DNA of 64,000 nucleotides, taken from NCBI GenBank assembly GCA_902728285.1, contig CACVBU010000142.1, forward strand, positions 434,001 through 498,000, given 5' to 3'. Within the stretch, counting starts at the first letter, position 1, and every line of letters begins with the position of its first letter. Positions 1-10,423 of this stretch are shown piece by piece. The notes below the pieces were generated by a model. The model did no database searches, had not been told where the DNA came from, and was given only the letters and a program-made list of their open reading frames with translations. A program made the translations under genes and the position numbers. The DNA comes from Clytia hemisphaerica. Its lineage: Eukaryota; Cnidaria; Hydrozoa; Leptothecata; Clytiidae.

Positions 1-106
1 TCCGGTGTAACGAAAGGTTACTTTTTGCCACCAGACAAATACACCAGAAAGTCCGGTGCGTCGGCAGGGTCCTTAAGAATTTCAATCTTGCATGTTCATA
101 ACCTAC

Positions 107-524
107 CTGGCAGCTCAAAATATGGCAATAATGGGTATGTTTCTAATGGGGCATCAGAGAACGTCATAGAAACAAATAAGTGTTTCATCACATTTATAAC
201 TGGATCATTTTCAGCACTATTTTCATATTGACAAACAAACTTCAGAAAGGCATCAACTGAAATACAATGCTTGAATAACAAATTGAAAAAACACACATTT
301 CGACCAAAATTGGTAAGCCCTGTTGGACAAATTCTGTCTGGAGAAGCTGACATATTATTAAAATAATCAATTTTGCAGTACATACAGTAAACACGGCTAG
401 GAAAAATAATTAATTCAGGTTGAATGGAAAACAAAAGTTGCTTCAATATACGGTATCTTTTAAACAGAAGGGCAAGCAAGGAGGATAGAGTCATATCACC
501 AGTGCACGAACGGCCCCAGTGCAC
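107..524 (-). CDS. Possible internal exon, uncharacterised Cys-containing protein
   Basis: The minus strand is open for about 140 codons and ends at a good splice donor (CCAG|GTAGGT at 107/106). The peptide has a CMYCK motif near residue 47 and further cysteines (ICPTG, NVCFF, KHCIS) that could form a zinc-binding module, loosely like the N-terminal CRLC-type module of the DUF6589 gene at 48 kb. No catalytic motif is visible. The upstream exon boundary is uncertain; an acceptor preceded by a T-rich tract lies near 530. I do not recognise the family, and the frame could be chance. Confidence 0.3.
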
Positions 525-1188
525 GAACGAGCGGCTTTGAACTTGAAAAAATCAACCAAAAACAAACTTCTATAGAACTTCCTTTGTGCAGCAGAATCCT
601 CAAACTATTCCTTGCAATCTCTCCAAAAATGAAAATAAACGGAGCACTAGAACAACACCAAACCGATTTTGAACGAGGCCAAGTAAAAAAATCACGAAAA
701 TCTCTATACTCGAAGACCAAATGTAAAAAATGAGAAGTAATTTGTAGCACAATAAATTTCAAAATTGACTTTCCTGATCTGAAGGCCAACCAAACAATAA
801 ACAAGTACAATAACAGGCCAGTGCCTTCTTTCATGTCTTTCTTTGCTGTCGATTTGATTGAAATGAAAGTCGAAACCAAAACAGTGACCAAAAAAGAACG
901 ATGCCAATCAAGGATCAAAGCCAAGAAAAACAGGACAAATTATAGTAAATTGTAATGATGATAACAGAAAGTAATGACTCAATAAAAGTTCAAAAAGACA
1001 GCCAAGCAGTTTCTCAGAATTGCGATTCAGCCAAATTCGGAGAGAAAAAAAGAGAATAACCATTTTGATGATAAACTGAAACCATGACAACGAATCTGTA
1101 GAACCAATCAGTGTCAAGATATCTCTATCGCCGTGACGTCAAACAGGATAGGGAGCATAATGGCATCACTTTCGTTTTGCAATAAATT
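525..1188. other. No supported gene
   Basis: Long minus-strand frames here are AT-rich and hydrophobic and carry no motif. A duplicated GTGCACGAACG lies at about 503-533. Nothing else stands out. Confidence 0.4.
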
Positions 1189-1400
1189 CAAATATAACAA
1201 TTTACTATAACGGAGGTAATTTGTTTTATCATTTCCCGGGATATTCTTCACGCTTGTTATCTCCTAAATATTGACGTCACGGGGTCACGGAGGGTTGACT
1301 CGTTCTTCGTATCATTCTGACATATACGTCAAACTTGATATGACGGAGGTAATTTGAGTTACCATTTCGGTGAATACCCTTTGTATTTTATCTCCTTTAT
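1189..1400. repeat. Diverged direct duplication with TGACGTCA sites
   Basis: Two related segments of about 65 bp (around 1205-1270 and 1338-1400) share CGGAGGTAATTTG, then a TTACCATTTC-like stretch, then TTATCTCCT. CRE-like GACGTCA occurs nearby at about 1134 and 1274. This could be a decayed tandem repeat or a regulatory duplication. Confidence 0.4.
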
Positions 1401-1552
1401 ATTTTGGTATCGCGCAACTCGGAGATTCGAAACGTTTTTCCCATCTCCTGCCTTATAGATGGTTGAAAGAATCGAAAGTTAAAGGTACGCACACACGATA
1501 GCAAAACTGCTTCGCTCATGTACATTCGCTTCGCAAAAATGCTTGTGGAAAA

Positions 1553-2740
1553 ATCTACGTCTTTCACTACATTTCAAAGTTCATATATAAGTGAATAAAC
1601 AACATTTCAAAAAAAAGCCTCATTTTAATAGTAAATAAATTTAATGAATTACCGAAGCTGGCAAACCATCATTGAATTCGTCTTCTTTTTGTTTATCGTT
1701 TGATTTGTTTGATTCAACAACCATCTGGTTCTATAGAAAAAATAAGTAAAATGTGATCAATGTTCTGCTTTGACTTTTTTCCAATTCGAACCAGGGAAAA
1801 GTCTAATAGTATTTTCTTCTTAAAAATAAATCTACGTCTTTCACTACATTTCAAAATAATCTCTGAACGTAATTTTAGGGTTGATCTATAAGTGAATAAT
1901 GAATTTCCAATACAGACCAGGGTAATGTCCTCCCATCTTTTTATCGAAAAAAGCCTCATTTTAATAGTAAATAAATTTAATGAATTACCGAAGCTGGCAA
2001 ACCATCATTGAATTCGTCTTCTTTTTGTTTATCGTTTGATTTGTTTGATTCAACAACCATCTGGTTCTATAGAAAAAATAAGTAATATGTGATCAATGTT
2101 CTGCTTTGACTTTTTTCCAATTCGAACCAGGGAAAAGTCTAATAGTATTTTCTTCTTAAAAATAAATCTACGTCTTTCACTACATTTCAAAATAATCTCT
2201 GAACGTAATTTTAGGGTTGATCTATAAGTGAATAATGAATTTCCAATACAGACCAGGGTAATGTCCTCCCTTCTTTTTATCGAAAAAAGCCTCATTTTGG
2301 TAAATAAAATTAATGAATTACCGAAGCTGGTAAACCATCATTGAGTTCGTCTTCTTTCTGTTAATCGTTTGATTTGTTTGATTCAACAACCATCTGGTTC
2401 TATAGAAAAAATAAATAATCTGAATGTGATCAGAGTTCTGCTTTAACTTGTTCTCCAATACAAAGCAAGGAAAAGGTCTAATGGTATTTTCTCCTTGAGA
2501 ATAATTATATAATGACTTGCACTACATTTCAAACTAATTTGAGGGTTGATCTATAAGTGAATTATGAATTTCCAATACAGACCAGGGTAATGTCCTCCCT
2601 TCTTTTTATCGAAAAAAGCCTCATTTTGGTAAATAAAATTAATGAATTACCGAAGCTGGCAAACCATCATTGAGTTCGTTTGATTTGTTAGATTCAACAG
2701 CCATCTGGTTCTATAGAAAAAATAAGTAATCTGCCAATTG
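1553..2740. repeat. Tandem array, 329-336 bp period
   Basis: The landmark GAATTACCGAAGCTGG recurs at about 1645, 1981, 2314 and 2643, a period of 336, 333 and 329 bp. The first two units are nearly identical and later ones carry deletions. Each unit contains an 81-codon open frame on the minus strand, which is conserved only because the units are recent copies. This is a minisatellite-like array with no sign of coding function. Confidence 0.85.
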
Positions 2741-3765
2741 CAAGAGCCTTAGACTTGTCAGTTCTACCTGAATTTGAATTGAATTATCATGAAAAAGTCT
2801 TAGTTAGATAATTAATTTAGAAAAATCATCACCTTGTTATTTATGTGCTTAAGCTTAAGCTAAAAGAATTTTTGTTTTATGGATTGCATATGATTGAAAG
2901 CCTCCTTTTTATAGAAAAGGTAACTTCAAATTCTCAAGTGCTAAGGAAAAATTAAAGGATAATCATTGAATCAAACCAAGTCTACCTAGACTTTATATCC
3001 AAGTAAGGCAAAAAGTAATGATACTTTCTGTAAAGATTACCTTTTCTCTCCACCACAAGTTATCAGCATTGTAATCATACACTATCTCCTCCATGGGTTT
3101 AATATCTTTTATCGCAAACAAACAAGGAGTCAGAATGGAATTAACCAGTACACACTTCAGAATTGCATTTGGTTCTGGACTGTCGTTTGTATATCTTTAA
3201 AAAAAATAAAGAAAATATTAACATCTAAATAATAAAATGTTACAATTATTTATTGCTTCCTTAATAAAAAGTAGAAATTGACTGTATATAACTAATATTT
3301 TCTGCCTCAAATGGAAAATTGTAACAAGTTTCTCTACTGAAAATGTGATTTCAAAAATTTTGCTGTGGATTATTTCGCGAGTTAGCATTCTCACCCACTT
3401 TCACAAGTTTCAATTTTGAGAAAAGGGAAAAGATTTGACAAATCGTGAAATTTAATCTTGCGAAAGTTAAAATTCGATTAAAGTATCAGAAAAGCAGAAT
3501 TTTCATGCTTGGTGTCGAAAGGGGGATGGGTCTTCCTTTTTTCCAAAAATCAGGATTTTCATGTTTGGTTTGGATACTAATGTTGGGGGAGAGTTCCCTT
3601 TGGTTTTGGAAAAAGGGGATGTGGAAGTTGGTATCGATACCAAATTAGGGTGTGGGGTGTCTACTGCTTCAAAATCTCAAATAGTCAAGCTTTACCTTCC
3701 AAGACGATCTTTGAAGTTTGTTGCATCAAAACTAAGAGTTGTAAATAAAATTCTTAATGACAGAT
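2741..3765. other. No supported gene
   Basis: AT-rich non-coding sequence. Short open frames at 3445-3773 carry no recognisable motif. Confidence 0.4.
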
Positions 3766-4076
3766 TACAGTAAAGGAAGAAATTTTGGTGGAAAGAAAAT
3801 ATGGCGGATTTTGTCACAATCAGCCAAATTTAATTTTTTTTTGTCATCTGTCAAATTTGATTCCCTCCAAACTTAAGTTGCTCTATCTATTTCCCAAAAT
3901 GTACGCTATTTCAGGCTTTAAAACAGGCTTTCCTTTTTTAATGGCGTTTTTTGGACAAAAATGTCCTTCATCCGCCAAATTTAATTTTTCAAGTGAACTG
4001 CCAAAATTACCTCTGAAAAAGCTTTTTTGGCCATCTGCCAAATTAAATTCCAACCAAAATTTCTTCCTTTAATGTA
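3766..4076. mobile_element. MITE, 311 bp, TA-flanked
   Basis: The ends are inverted: left TACAGTAAAGGAAGAA and right TTCTTCCTTTAATGTA. Inside the ends are several copies of a short AAATTTTGGCRG-like motif in both orientations. There is no coding capacity. It belongs to a set of similar small elements in this window (39514, 53740, 59259) with TA + AAGGGA-like + TAATTTT(C/G)G termini. Confidence 0.7.
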
Positions 4077-5395
4077 CTAACAATTAAAATGATTCACTGA
4101 AGTCTATTGCAAAATAGTTTGCAGGTGAGAGAAAAAGGGCTGTACTTTTTTATATTTGAATTGAATAGTGATTTTGTGCCTGATATAAAGATTTCAATAA
4201 TCATCATTATTTTCTTTAACACAGGAAAAACTTTGTTGTCCGTGAAAGAACAAAATTCTTTCTGGTTTTTCAATGAGTCTTATTTTTTCTCAGCTTTTTG
4301 GCTTCCAGAAGTCTCGTAACCTTTATTTTATAGCTTGAACCTAGAAATAAGTCATCGTGAAATATGGCTTTTGATGCTCAAAATCAGGAATATTGATGAA
4401 CTACTTCAGGCGTACAAACTTTTCCGAGCAGAAACTTTCGCAAGGTTGAAAAATTGTAAAATATGCAACATTTACTTTCACGAATTTGAGGAAAAAATGT
4501 TTTTCGCGAGCATAAACTTTCGCGAATCGTTGGATAAAAATGACAATTTTCGAACAAAAATTGCCTCAAAAACTGAGAGTTAAAATTCTACCATCCGACC
4601 CTAAGTTAACACACTTTCAAGCTGCTTGTGGTGTTAAACTTTTGCTGGGAATACCCCTATTGTGCCAAATACTATCCTGTGATTGTAGATTGGGAGGATT
4701 AAGCCTGTCTGGAATTTTTTTCATTCAGAAATCTTTCTCTATCATAATTAACGAATGTTTCAATTCTTGGACACTTTGCAAAATACCATTTTTTTTATCT
4801 ATTTCAGGCAAGCAGAGACACTTCATTGAAAATAAAGAAAGCTCTTCTGGTGGTATTTCTTTTAACTCTTATAATTTGAAAACATCGGAATTCCCCGACT
4901 AAAATAAATCCCCACTTTTTTCCCCGATAAGTGTACTCTAGGGTACCTAATAGACGGGGGGCTTGGAATAAGCAGGGGGGGAAAGGGGTTGAAAACATTC
5001 TTTACTCGGCTATTTGTTTTGTTATCTTAAGATGTAAGGATCTAATGATGATATAAGTTTATAGCTAAGTTCTTTATTTTAAAATTTTGGTCTTAAAAGA
5101 TTTAATTTTCGTGAATTTAAACAAAAATGTTCAAAACTACTCGATCGCCAAAAGAATCAAACTTTATGGTCATTTTTCAAAATACAAACTCTTTGTCTAA
5201 AATGCACAAAATAAGGCAAATATGAGAAAATTTGCCCGGTCAAAATAAGTTGGCCAAAATAAGTTCTCGTCAAAATTAGAAACTTTCAGGTTTTTTGCTG
5301 CTGGAAAAGTTTAGTTCTAGCTAAATTAGTTTCCCTGTTGATTATAGATTTTATGCTCTTGTGAAGTTATTCTTGTAATAATTCTTTTCCATCAG
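4077..5395. other. No supported gene; CGCGAA-rich patch
   Basis: Contains a patch at 4400-4540 with repeated CTTTCGCGA/TTTCGCA motifs, and another at about 5240-5290 with AAAATAAGTT repeats. Both recall the inner repeats of the MITEs listed here, but no clear termini were found. The last 100 bp is the intron leading to the exon at 5396. Confidence 0.35.
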
Positions 5396-5524
5396 GTGGA
5401 TTCAGACATGGAGAATTCAGATGAGGACACAAACACGGACGACGATTTTGTCACCGGGTTTTCCAGTTCCAGTGAAAATGAATCTGATGATCAAAACTCA
5501 AGCGATGATGAAACACCTAAAAAG
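5396..5524 (+). CDS. Acidic internal exon
   Basis: A 129-bp exon with both splice signals: acceptor TTCCATCAG and donor AAG|GTGAGA. It encodes 43 residues made mostly of Asp, Glu, Ser and Asn (for example SSSENESDDQNSSDDE) ending in PKK. The composition matches acidic linkers of nuclear or TE-encoded proteins. The exon length is a multiple of three. No flanking exon could be tied to it with confidence. Confidence 0.5.
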
Positions 5525-6654
5525 GTGAGAACATTACCATTATGACAGTTCAGATATTTATTAAGAATACTTTCAGCCTTAACCATATCAGTAAAGTTTG
5601 TTGCTTAAAACAATTTGATAACGGGTTAACGTTTGGTTCCTGACAATTATATTCTTCGATCGCTGAAGGAAATTATAAGACAGTCAATTTAATTAGTGTG
5701 ATGAACAAAGGTTATGATGTTTTCGAGAGCTTCCGAACAGTTTTGGGCTTTTCCTTGAAATAAAAACAATTATTAATTTTCAGAAAATCAAAACAAATTA
5801 CTCAGACGTGAAGCTTAAAGTCCAAAAACTAAAAGAAAAGATATTATTTTATTTCCCCTTTTGTGTCTATGACTTGCATTGAGCAGAACGGAACCTCAAC
5901 TTCATTATCCGTATCATTATTGAAGCAAAGATTTATTATACACTGGATAAACGACTCATAAAACGATGGAGAGCGATCATTGTATTTTCATTGTTTCGGA
6001 AAACAATTGATGTCCTAGCTTTGTCCGCAAAGGACAACTGTCATGGCGGCTCGAAGATGTCTAATTTTCAAAAATGTTTATAAGTCTTATTTTTAAAAAG
6101 TTCTCTAGCTCTTTCTTTTTGTACATTTGCAGAAAAAAAGTTTGAAAGTAAGGCTAGCATTCCGAGCTGGATACATTTGTGAAATGTAATGTGAGAAAAA
6201 CATCATCAGACAAGAAATTAACGCAAAATGCTTATAGTCACACGAAATTTTCAATTGGAATAACTTTCCAAGACTGTCCCCAGAAGAGACTAAATTAACA
6301 TACATAAGACTTGAATGTCTTGGATCCACTGTGGTATGAAAATCCTTTGGAGGCACGTGGTGGCAAAGTGGTTTTTTTGAGGTTGAAGTTTGAAAATTTC
6401 CGGTGTCAACATTAAATTTCTTATACACAACACGTCTTTTGCATCTTTCTCACAGCTTGAAACGTCATAACGACTTATAATTAGCAATTAAGTGGAAAAA
6501 TCTAACTCTCACAGGAAAGTTTTAAGTCTCTTTTGGGAATTGGATGAGTGATTTTCGATAAGAAATGCAATAAAAATGCTTCGAAAAATCATTTAATGAG
6601 GGAAGGAGAGTGAACAATAATATCATTACTGCGGACATACAATCGTGGTCAAAA
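5525..6654. other. No supported gene
   Basis: AT-rich sequence. Overlapping minus-strand open frames at 6105-6487 show no motif and are probably chance. Confidence 0.4.
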
Positions 6655-6659
6655 CTGAT

Positions 6660-6800
6660 GTCCAATAACTTATTTCTACCGACAAGTCCCCCCTCTCCCC
6701 CCAAAATCAATGTTGGAGTTGAATTTTTGCACCTTCACAAGACTCAACATCAACACTGATATTGGGGGGAGGGGGGTGGACAAACAGTTCTGTCCAGGAT
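6660..6800. repeat. Imperfect long hairpin with C-run/G-run arms
   Basis: The left arm has GACAAGTCCCCCCTCTCCCCCC followed by AAAATCAATGTTGG. The right arm has CAACACTGATATTGGGGGGA followed by GGGGGGTGGACAAAC. These pair over roughly 40-45 bp with a loop near TTTTTGCACC. It could be a small foldback element or a G-rich structure. No gene is present. Confidence 0.55.
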
Positions 6801-7198
6801 TGTCTCAAAAAAAATTAAAAGTTTGAACAGAGGTCCCCCCATGCAAGAGCAAAAAAATTTTTTTGAAGAGCCATGTTGTTTCCATGCGGCCATGTGCGAA
6901 TTCAAAATATCCCAGAATGCAATTTGTGCGGGATTCGAACCCGATTTTCCCGATTTCCCGATTTTCCCGCTTTTTTTGCAAGAGGGACCTGAAGAAGGTT
7001 AATAAGAGGTCCCTGGAGGATTTTTCTGAAGACAGGAAGGAAAAAAGAGTCTGTTCTAAGCATATAAACATCTCTAAAGTATATACAAATAGAAGCTATT
7101 TACATTCCACATGCACATACATACACAGCTTAGAAAAGGTATATTTGTTTTCATATTTTTAGTTACAATATATAAAAATAAAACACAAGAGATTAAGA
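6801..7198. other. Upstream region of the Rep-like gene
   Basis: Contains a CCCGATTTTCCCGATTTCCCG microrepeat at about 6940-6970 and a GGGATTCGAACCC T-loop look-alike (rejected as a tRNA). AT-rich sequence with ATA runs precedes the ATG at 7199. No core promoter could be assigned. Confidence 0.3.
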
Positions 7199-7927
7199 AT
7201 GTCCAAAGTCAAAAGAAGTCACCAGAGATCTAACGACAAAGTATCAGAGATTAAAAGATTTAAGACTTTACCACAACAAAGGCGAGTGTTTCTCATAACG
7301 TATAGTCAGGCAGATTTAAGTATTTTCCCGTCGACTCAGAAATTTTCCGAAGAAATTGTTAAAGCGTTTGGCGAGAAAAAGATTATAGAGTGGGCTTGTT
7401 GTATGGAGGACCATGCCGATGGGGGGAAAACATTTCCACATGGCCGTAAGTTTCACTTCTTCTCTTCAGTTTAACCCTGTTAAGAAGTTGTTTTTGGAAA
7501 ACTTTGGGGTATCCATACATTTCAAAATAAAGAGTTACGGCTATGCCGTCGCCTACAAGTATATTTGCAAGGAAAAACCGATAGAAGAAGTTCTACACAG
7601 TGAAGGCCACTCTCCGTTGTCCCGCATCAAAACCCCCCAAACTTTAAAAGCCATGAAAACTTTCAGCCAGAAGTCGTCGGCAGTTAAAAAGAACGAAAGA
7701 AAGTCAACGTGAAGGAGACTTAATTCAGTGACAAGTGACAGTAGTAGTGATGGAGAGAATGAAGTGACCGTGATGGAGCCAGATGAAAAGTCGGAGTCGG
7801 ACGGAGAGGAAGAAGAGCCTCGGGAGTTTCTACCGGCAAAGTTGAAACCGCTTGAAGTGTCTGAGTTTATGGTTAGAGAGGGAATAAGAACGCGCAAACT
7901 TCTCATGTATGTTGCTAAAATCGGCAT
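7199..7927 (+). pseudogene. Fossil HUH-type Rep endonuclease gene (CRESS/transposon Rep-like)
   Basis: The reading frame shows the motif order of a rolling-circle Rep nuclease. There is a FLITYSQ-like first motif near residue 31, an HFH (H-x-H) metal-binding motif in the frame that follows the G-run at 7421-7426, and a YAVAYKYICK-type segment carrying the candidate catalytic Tyr/Lys. Family proteins nick single-stranded DNA to start replication or transposition. Breaks: the frame switches by one base at the G-run, a TGA lies in frame at 7710-7712, and after an acidic stretch (7728-7830) and a conserved-looking C-terminal helix (EVSEFMVREGIR) it stops at 7927 where the palindrome array begins. 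No helicase domain is present. It could descend from a virus, a plasmid or a Rep-encoding transposon; the sequence alone does not decide. Confidence 0.6.
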
Positions 7928-7932
7928 TTCTT

Positions 7933-8350
7933 AATCTACCGTGACTTTAGCTTTTCTATATAGCTATAGTTGTTAGGTTCACGGTAGATTGACTGCAAGT
8001 CATTTTCTAAGTGCATTATGGTCACGGTAGGCTTAGATTCACGGCAGATTGGTAATTTCTTAATCTACCGTGACTTTAGCTTTTCTATATAGCTGTTGTT
8101 AGGTTCACGGTAGATTTGTTACGTTCACAGTAGACTTAGATTCACGGCAGATTGGTCATTTTTCAATCTACCGTGACTTTAGCTGTATATAGGCATCTGG
8201 TTAAACTCATGGTAGATTGGTTTCCATTTTTTAATCTACCGTGTAATTTGGTTAAAGTACACGGTAGATTGTGAATTTTTCCAGGGAAATTTACAACCTT
8301 CCGTTGATATATCATCAGCTATATAGAACGGTTAAATACACGGTAGATTA
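7933..8350. repeat. Iteron-like palindromic 12-mer array
   Basis: AATCTACCGTGA and its reverse complement TCACGGTAGATT (or one-base variants) occur about a dozen times: at 7933, 7979, 8022, 8039, 8062, 8105, 8126, 8142, 8165, 8207, 8233, 8259 and about 8338. Opposed copies can form stem-loops, several of them enclosing the spacer CTTTAGCTTTTCTATATAGC. The array starts six bases after the Rep-like frame ends. Further diverged CCTTCCGTG copies lie at about 8295 and 8357. 8360-8675 holds nothing more that I can identify. Confidence 0.8.
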
Positions 8351-8675
8351 AAAATAACCTTCCGTGACCGTATCAACGCTGTTTTACAAACAGCTGTTTT
8401 TGAGTTTCCTCAGGGTTCTGCCGTGACATCAGTCTTTATGTCTACACCACTGTCTGTCCCAGTGACAACGGTGATAATTTGTTAGGGGATGAAAAGTTGT
8501 GATACCCAATATTGAGGATAACCAAACTTTGTTTGCTTTTTCCTGAGGGTTGCGAAATAAATTTACCTTTCCAATGGACATAAAATTTTGTTTTATTCTA
8601 TCACACTAATGATTTTTGGCTGATTTTCCATTGTATCAACGGGTCTGTTTAATGATCACTTTTCTTATTCTCCAG

Positions 8676-8839
8676 ACGATAGCGATGATTTCGATGCACA
8701 AGAATACGACAAACATTTTGCCAAAGTGGAGGAAATGCGTCAGTCAAGTATAAATCATCAAACAAACTACAATCGCAAAATGGTCGAGCGTCATGCGGCT
8801 AAACATAGTTCAAAAGTTTATTCGGTTATACCAAAAATG
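8676..8839 (+). CDS. Exon, integrase-tail-like
   Basis: A 164-bp exon between TTCTCCAG and G|GTATGG. It encodes an acidic start (DDSDDFDAQEYD), then a basic helical stretch (MRQSSINHQTNYNRKMVERH) ending VYSVIPKM. Such helices followed by a small barrel occur after the catalytic core of integrases in retroelement-derived cnidarian genes. Its end phase (0) matches the possible exon at 9231. Assignment rests on pattern memory only. The donor lies inside an inverted repeat (8830-9009), so the exon end may be altered. Confidence 0.4.
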
Positions 8840-9009
8840 GTATGGTTTGTTAACTTTCGATGTCTAGATCTCGAGATATTTTAGTTTAAATATTGAAAAT
8901 TATCGATATTTTTTGCTGAGTCAGCAGTTTTTCAGCATATTTATCCACCTTAAAAATGAATTATCTCGAGATCTATACATTGAAAGTTGACAAACCATAC
9001 CATTTTTGG
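8830..9009. repeat. Inverted repeat with 47-50 bp arms
   Basis: Left arm ATACCAAAAATGGTATGGTT... to ATCTCGAGAT (about 8830-8878). Right arm (about 8961-9010) is its near-perfect reverse complement, with about three mismatches. The loop is about 80 bp. It looks like a short foldback or MITE inserted at the end of the exon at 8676; a target duplication is not obvious. Confidence 0.75.
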
Positions 9010-9230
9010 ATACTACTAATTCAGGGCTATCCAGCTGTGGGAATGATTTTTTCTGAAAATGCTCATAGGAAAATGCTGACGTCATCGGAAAACGCCAAAA
9101 AACATCGATTTTTTCGCCTTAAAAATGCCATTTCTCAGCACCAGGTGGTCGAAACTTAACAAATAACCCCATTTTCTTTATCTACTTTTCACGCTGAATC
9201 CGTTGGTATTCTCAAATATTTGATTTTCAG

Positions 9231-9344
9231 ACATCGAAAAAACCATTAGTAAAGGGGGGGATCCTTGATAAGTTCTATCGATTAACTAAAAATCGATTCA
9301 CTCGAAAACTGCAGGAGATTCGAAGGGCAAATTTTTTTTGTTAA
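9231..9344 (+). CDS. Possible exon, small barrel after integrase tail
   Basis: Follows a good acceptor (TTTGATTTTCAG). Reads TSKKPLVKGGILDKFYRLTK and continues basic to a TAA at about 9342-9344. In related genes this spot holds a KKRxxxEG-type SH3-like segment before an ITSLTR motif, and ITSLTR does appear at the start of the next frame (about 9478). A short insertion seems to separate the two. Weak. Confidence 0.3.
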   Translation, partial: TSKKPLVKGGILDKFYRLTKNRFTRKLQEIRRANFFC

Positions 9345-9427
9345 TTCTACACCCTATTAGGAGCATAATATCAAAAATTTGCCCTGATCTAAGGGGTGCC
9401 CTACGAAAACCATTTTAAAGGCCTTTT

Positions 9428-10423
9428 TTGAATCTCGGACGCTGGTCTAAAGGCAGTGATTTGTTCGCCATTGCCAACATTACCAGTTTAACAAGAGATG
9501 AGGATAATAAAAGGTTGCGCAGTAATCCTATGTCTTCAGAAAGTGTATCAACTCGAAATACACGCCGCACTCGTAATGCTCGTCACAGCCCACAGATCAC
9601 CGTAAAAGCCAATGATGAGAACAAGGAAGATACTGAGGAAGTACGCTACCGGGAAGCTATGGAGGCACGACTTGCTTTATTTGATATGCAGCCCGTCGAG
9701 ATCTCTGGAGATGGAAATTGCTTCTTCCAGGCAGTGTCAAGAATGATGTATGCAGATGAAGAGCAGCATTTATTGATCCGTAAACAAGCTATAGAAAAGA
9801 TGAATGACTATCCAGAGGACTACGTTGAATTCATTGAAAATAACGAGTCCTTTAATTGTTACATAAACAGAATGGAAAAGAACGGAGCATGGGCAGATAT
9901 GGCAATCATTCGGGCAACTGCCAAAGCAATGAAGGTGGAAATTCATGTAGTAAGTTCAGCTATGGACCATATTGCAACATTCACACCCGATGACTATACT
10001 GAAACTATTTTCCTTGGGCAGGTTATGAATGAGCATTACGTCGCGACAACAAATAGCAGACAACCTAAAACTATATCTTATGGTGGAATAACAAGCGATG
10101 GAATTGGCCTGCAGAACACGTCAGCTGTAGATGTTAGCCTTACATGGCTCTTCAACTTCTTAAAGAATAATTCCGATTTTTGTCAAAAGATTAAGGATTC
10201 TAAAATCTCTATAGCTGGAAATGTAATCAAAAGCTTTAAACAATTTCGTGCAGGAAAATCTGCTGATGCGAAAAGGACATGGCTAGAACTTTTAAGAGGT
10301 AAAAAATACCCCTTGTCAACATCGATCATTAACGCACATAATGTACCAAACGTTACTTGTTTTCGGCCTTTTCTCAAGATCAACGGTTTTAATTCTTTCT
10401 ATTTTCGCACTTCATATGGTTGA
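9428..10423 (+). pseudogene. OTU-family cysteine protease domain, broken multidomain gene
   Basis: The frame opens with LGRWSKGSDLFAIANITSLT, resembling the end of an integrase-tail barrel, then a basic Ser/Arg linker. An OTU deubiquitinase fold follows: SGDGNCFFQAVS near residue 94 supplies the catalytic Asp-Gly-Asn-Cys box and NEHYVATT near residue 205 supplies the His. Length and spacing fit a full OTU domain of about 120 residues. After it comes a USP-like N-terminal part (GIGLQN..., CFRPFLKINGF). A TGA at 10421-10423 interrupts the frame, but the same frame continues with coding character. OTU enzymes cleave ubiquitin chains. Selfish elements use them, but the role here is unknown. The start codon is not certain because an upstream exon is likely. 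Confidence 0.65.

Noticed and set aside
496..924. 142-codon minus-strand frame
   Set aside because: Hydrophobic, T-rich composition, no motif, and it overlaps other equally long frames.
6929..6945. GGGATTCGAACCC, like the T-loop of a minus-strand tRNA
   Set aside because: The flanking sequence lacks an A box, an anticodon arm and a matching acceptor stem; the region is CCCGATTTT microrepeat.
7553..7927. 124-codon minus-strand frame opposite the Rep-like gene
   Set aside because: It is the mirror of an acidic Ser/Asp/Glu region; the sense strand carries the HUH motifs.
8956..9159. 67-codon frame between the integrase-tail exon and the OTU gene
   Set aside because: Its start lies in the inverted-repeat arm; there is no family resemblance and no codon signal.
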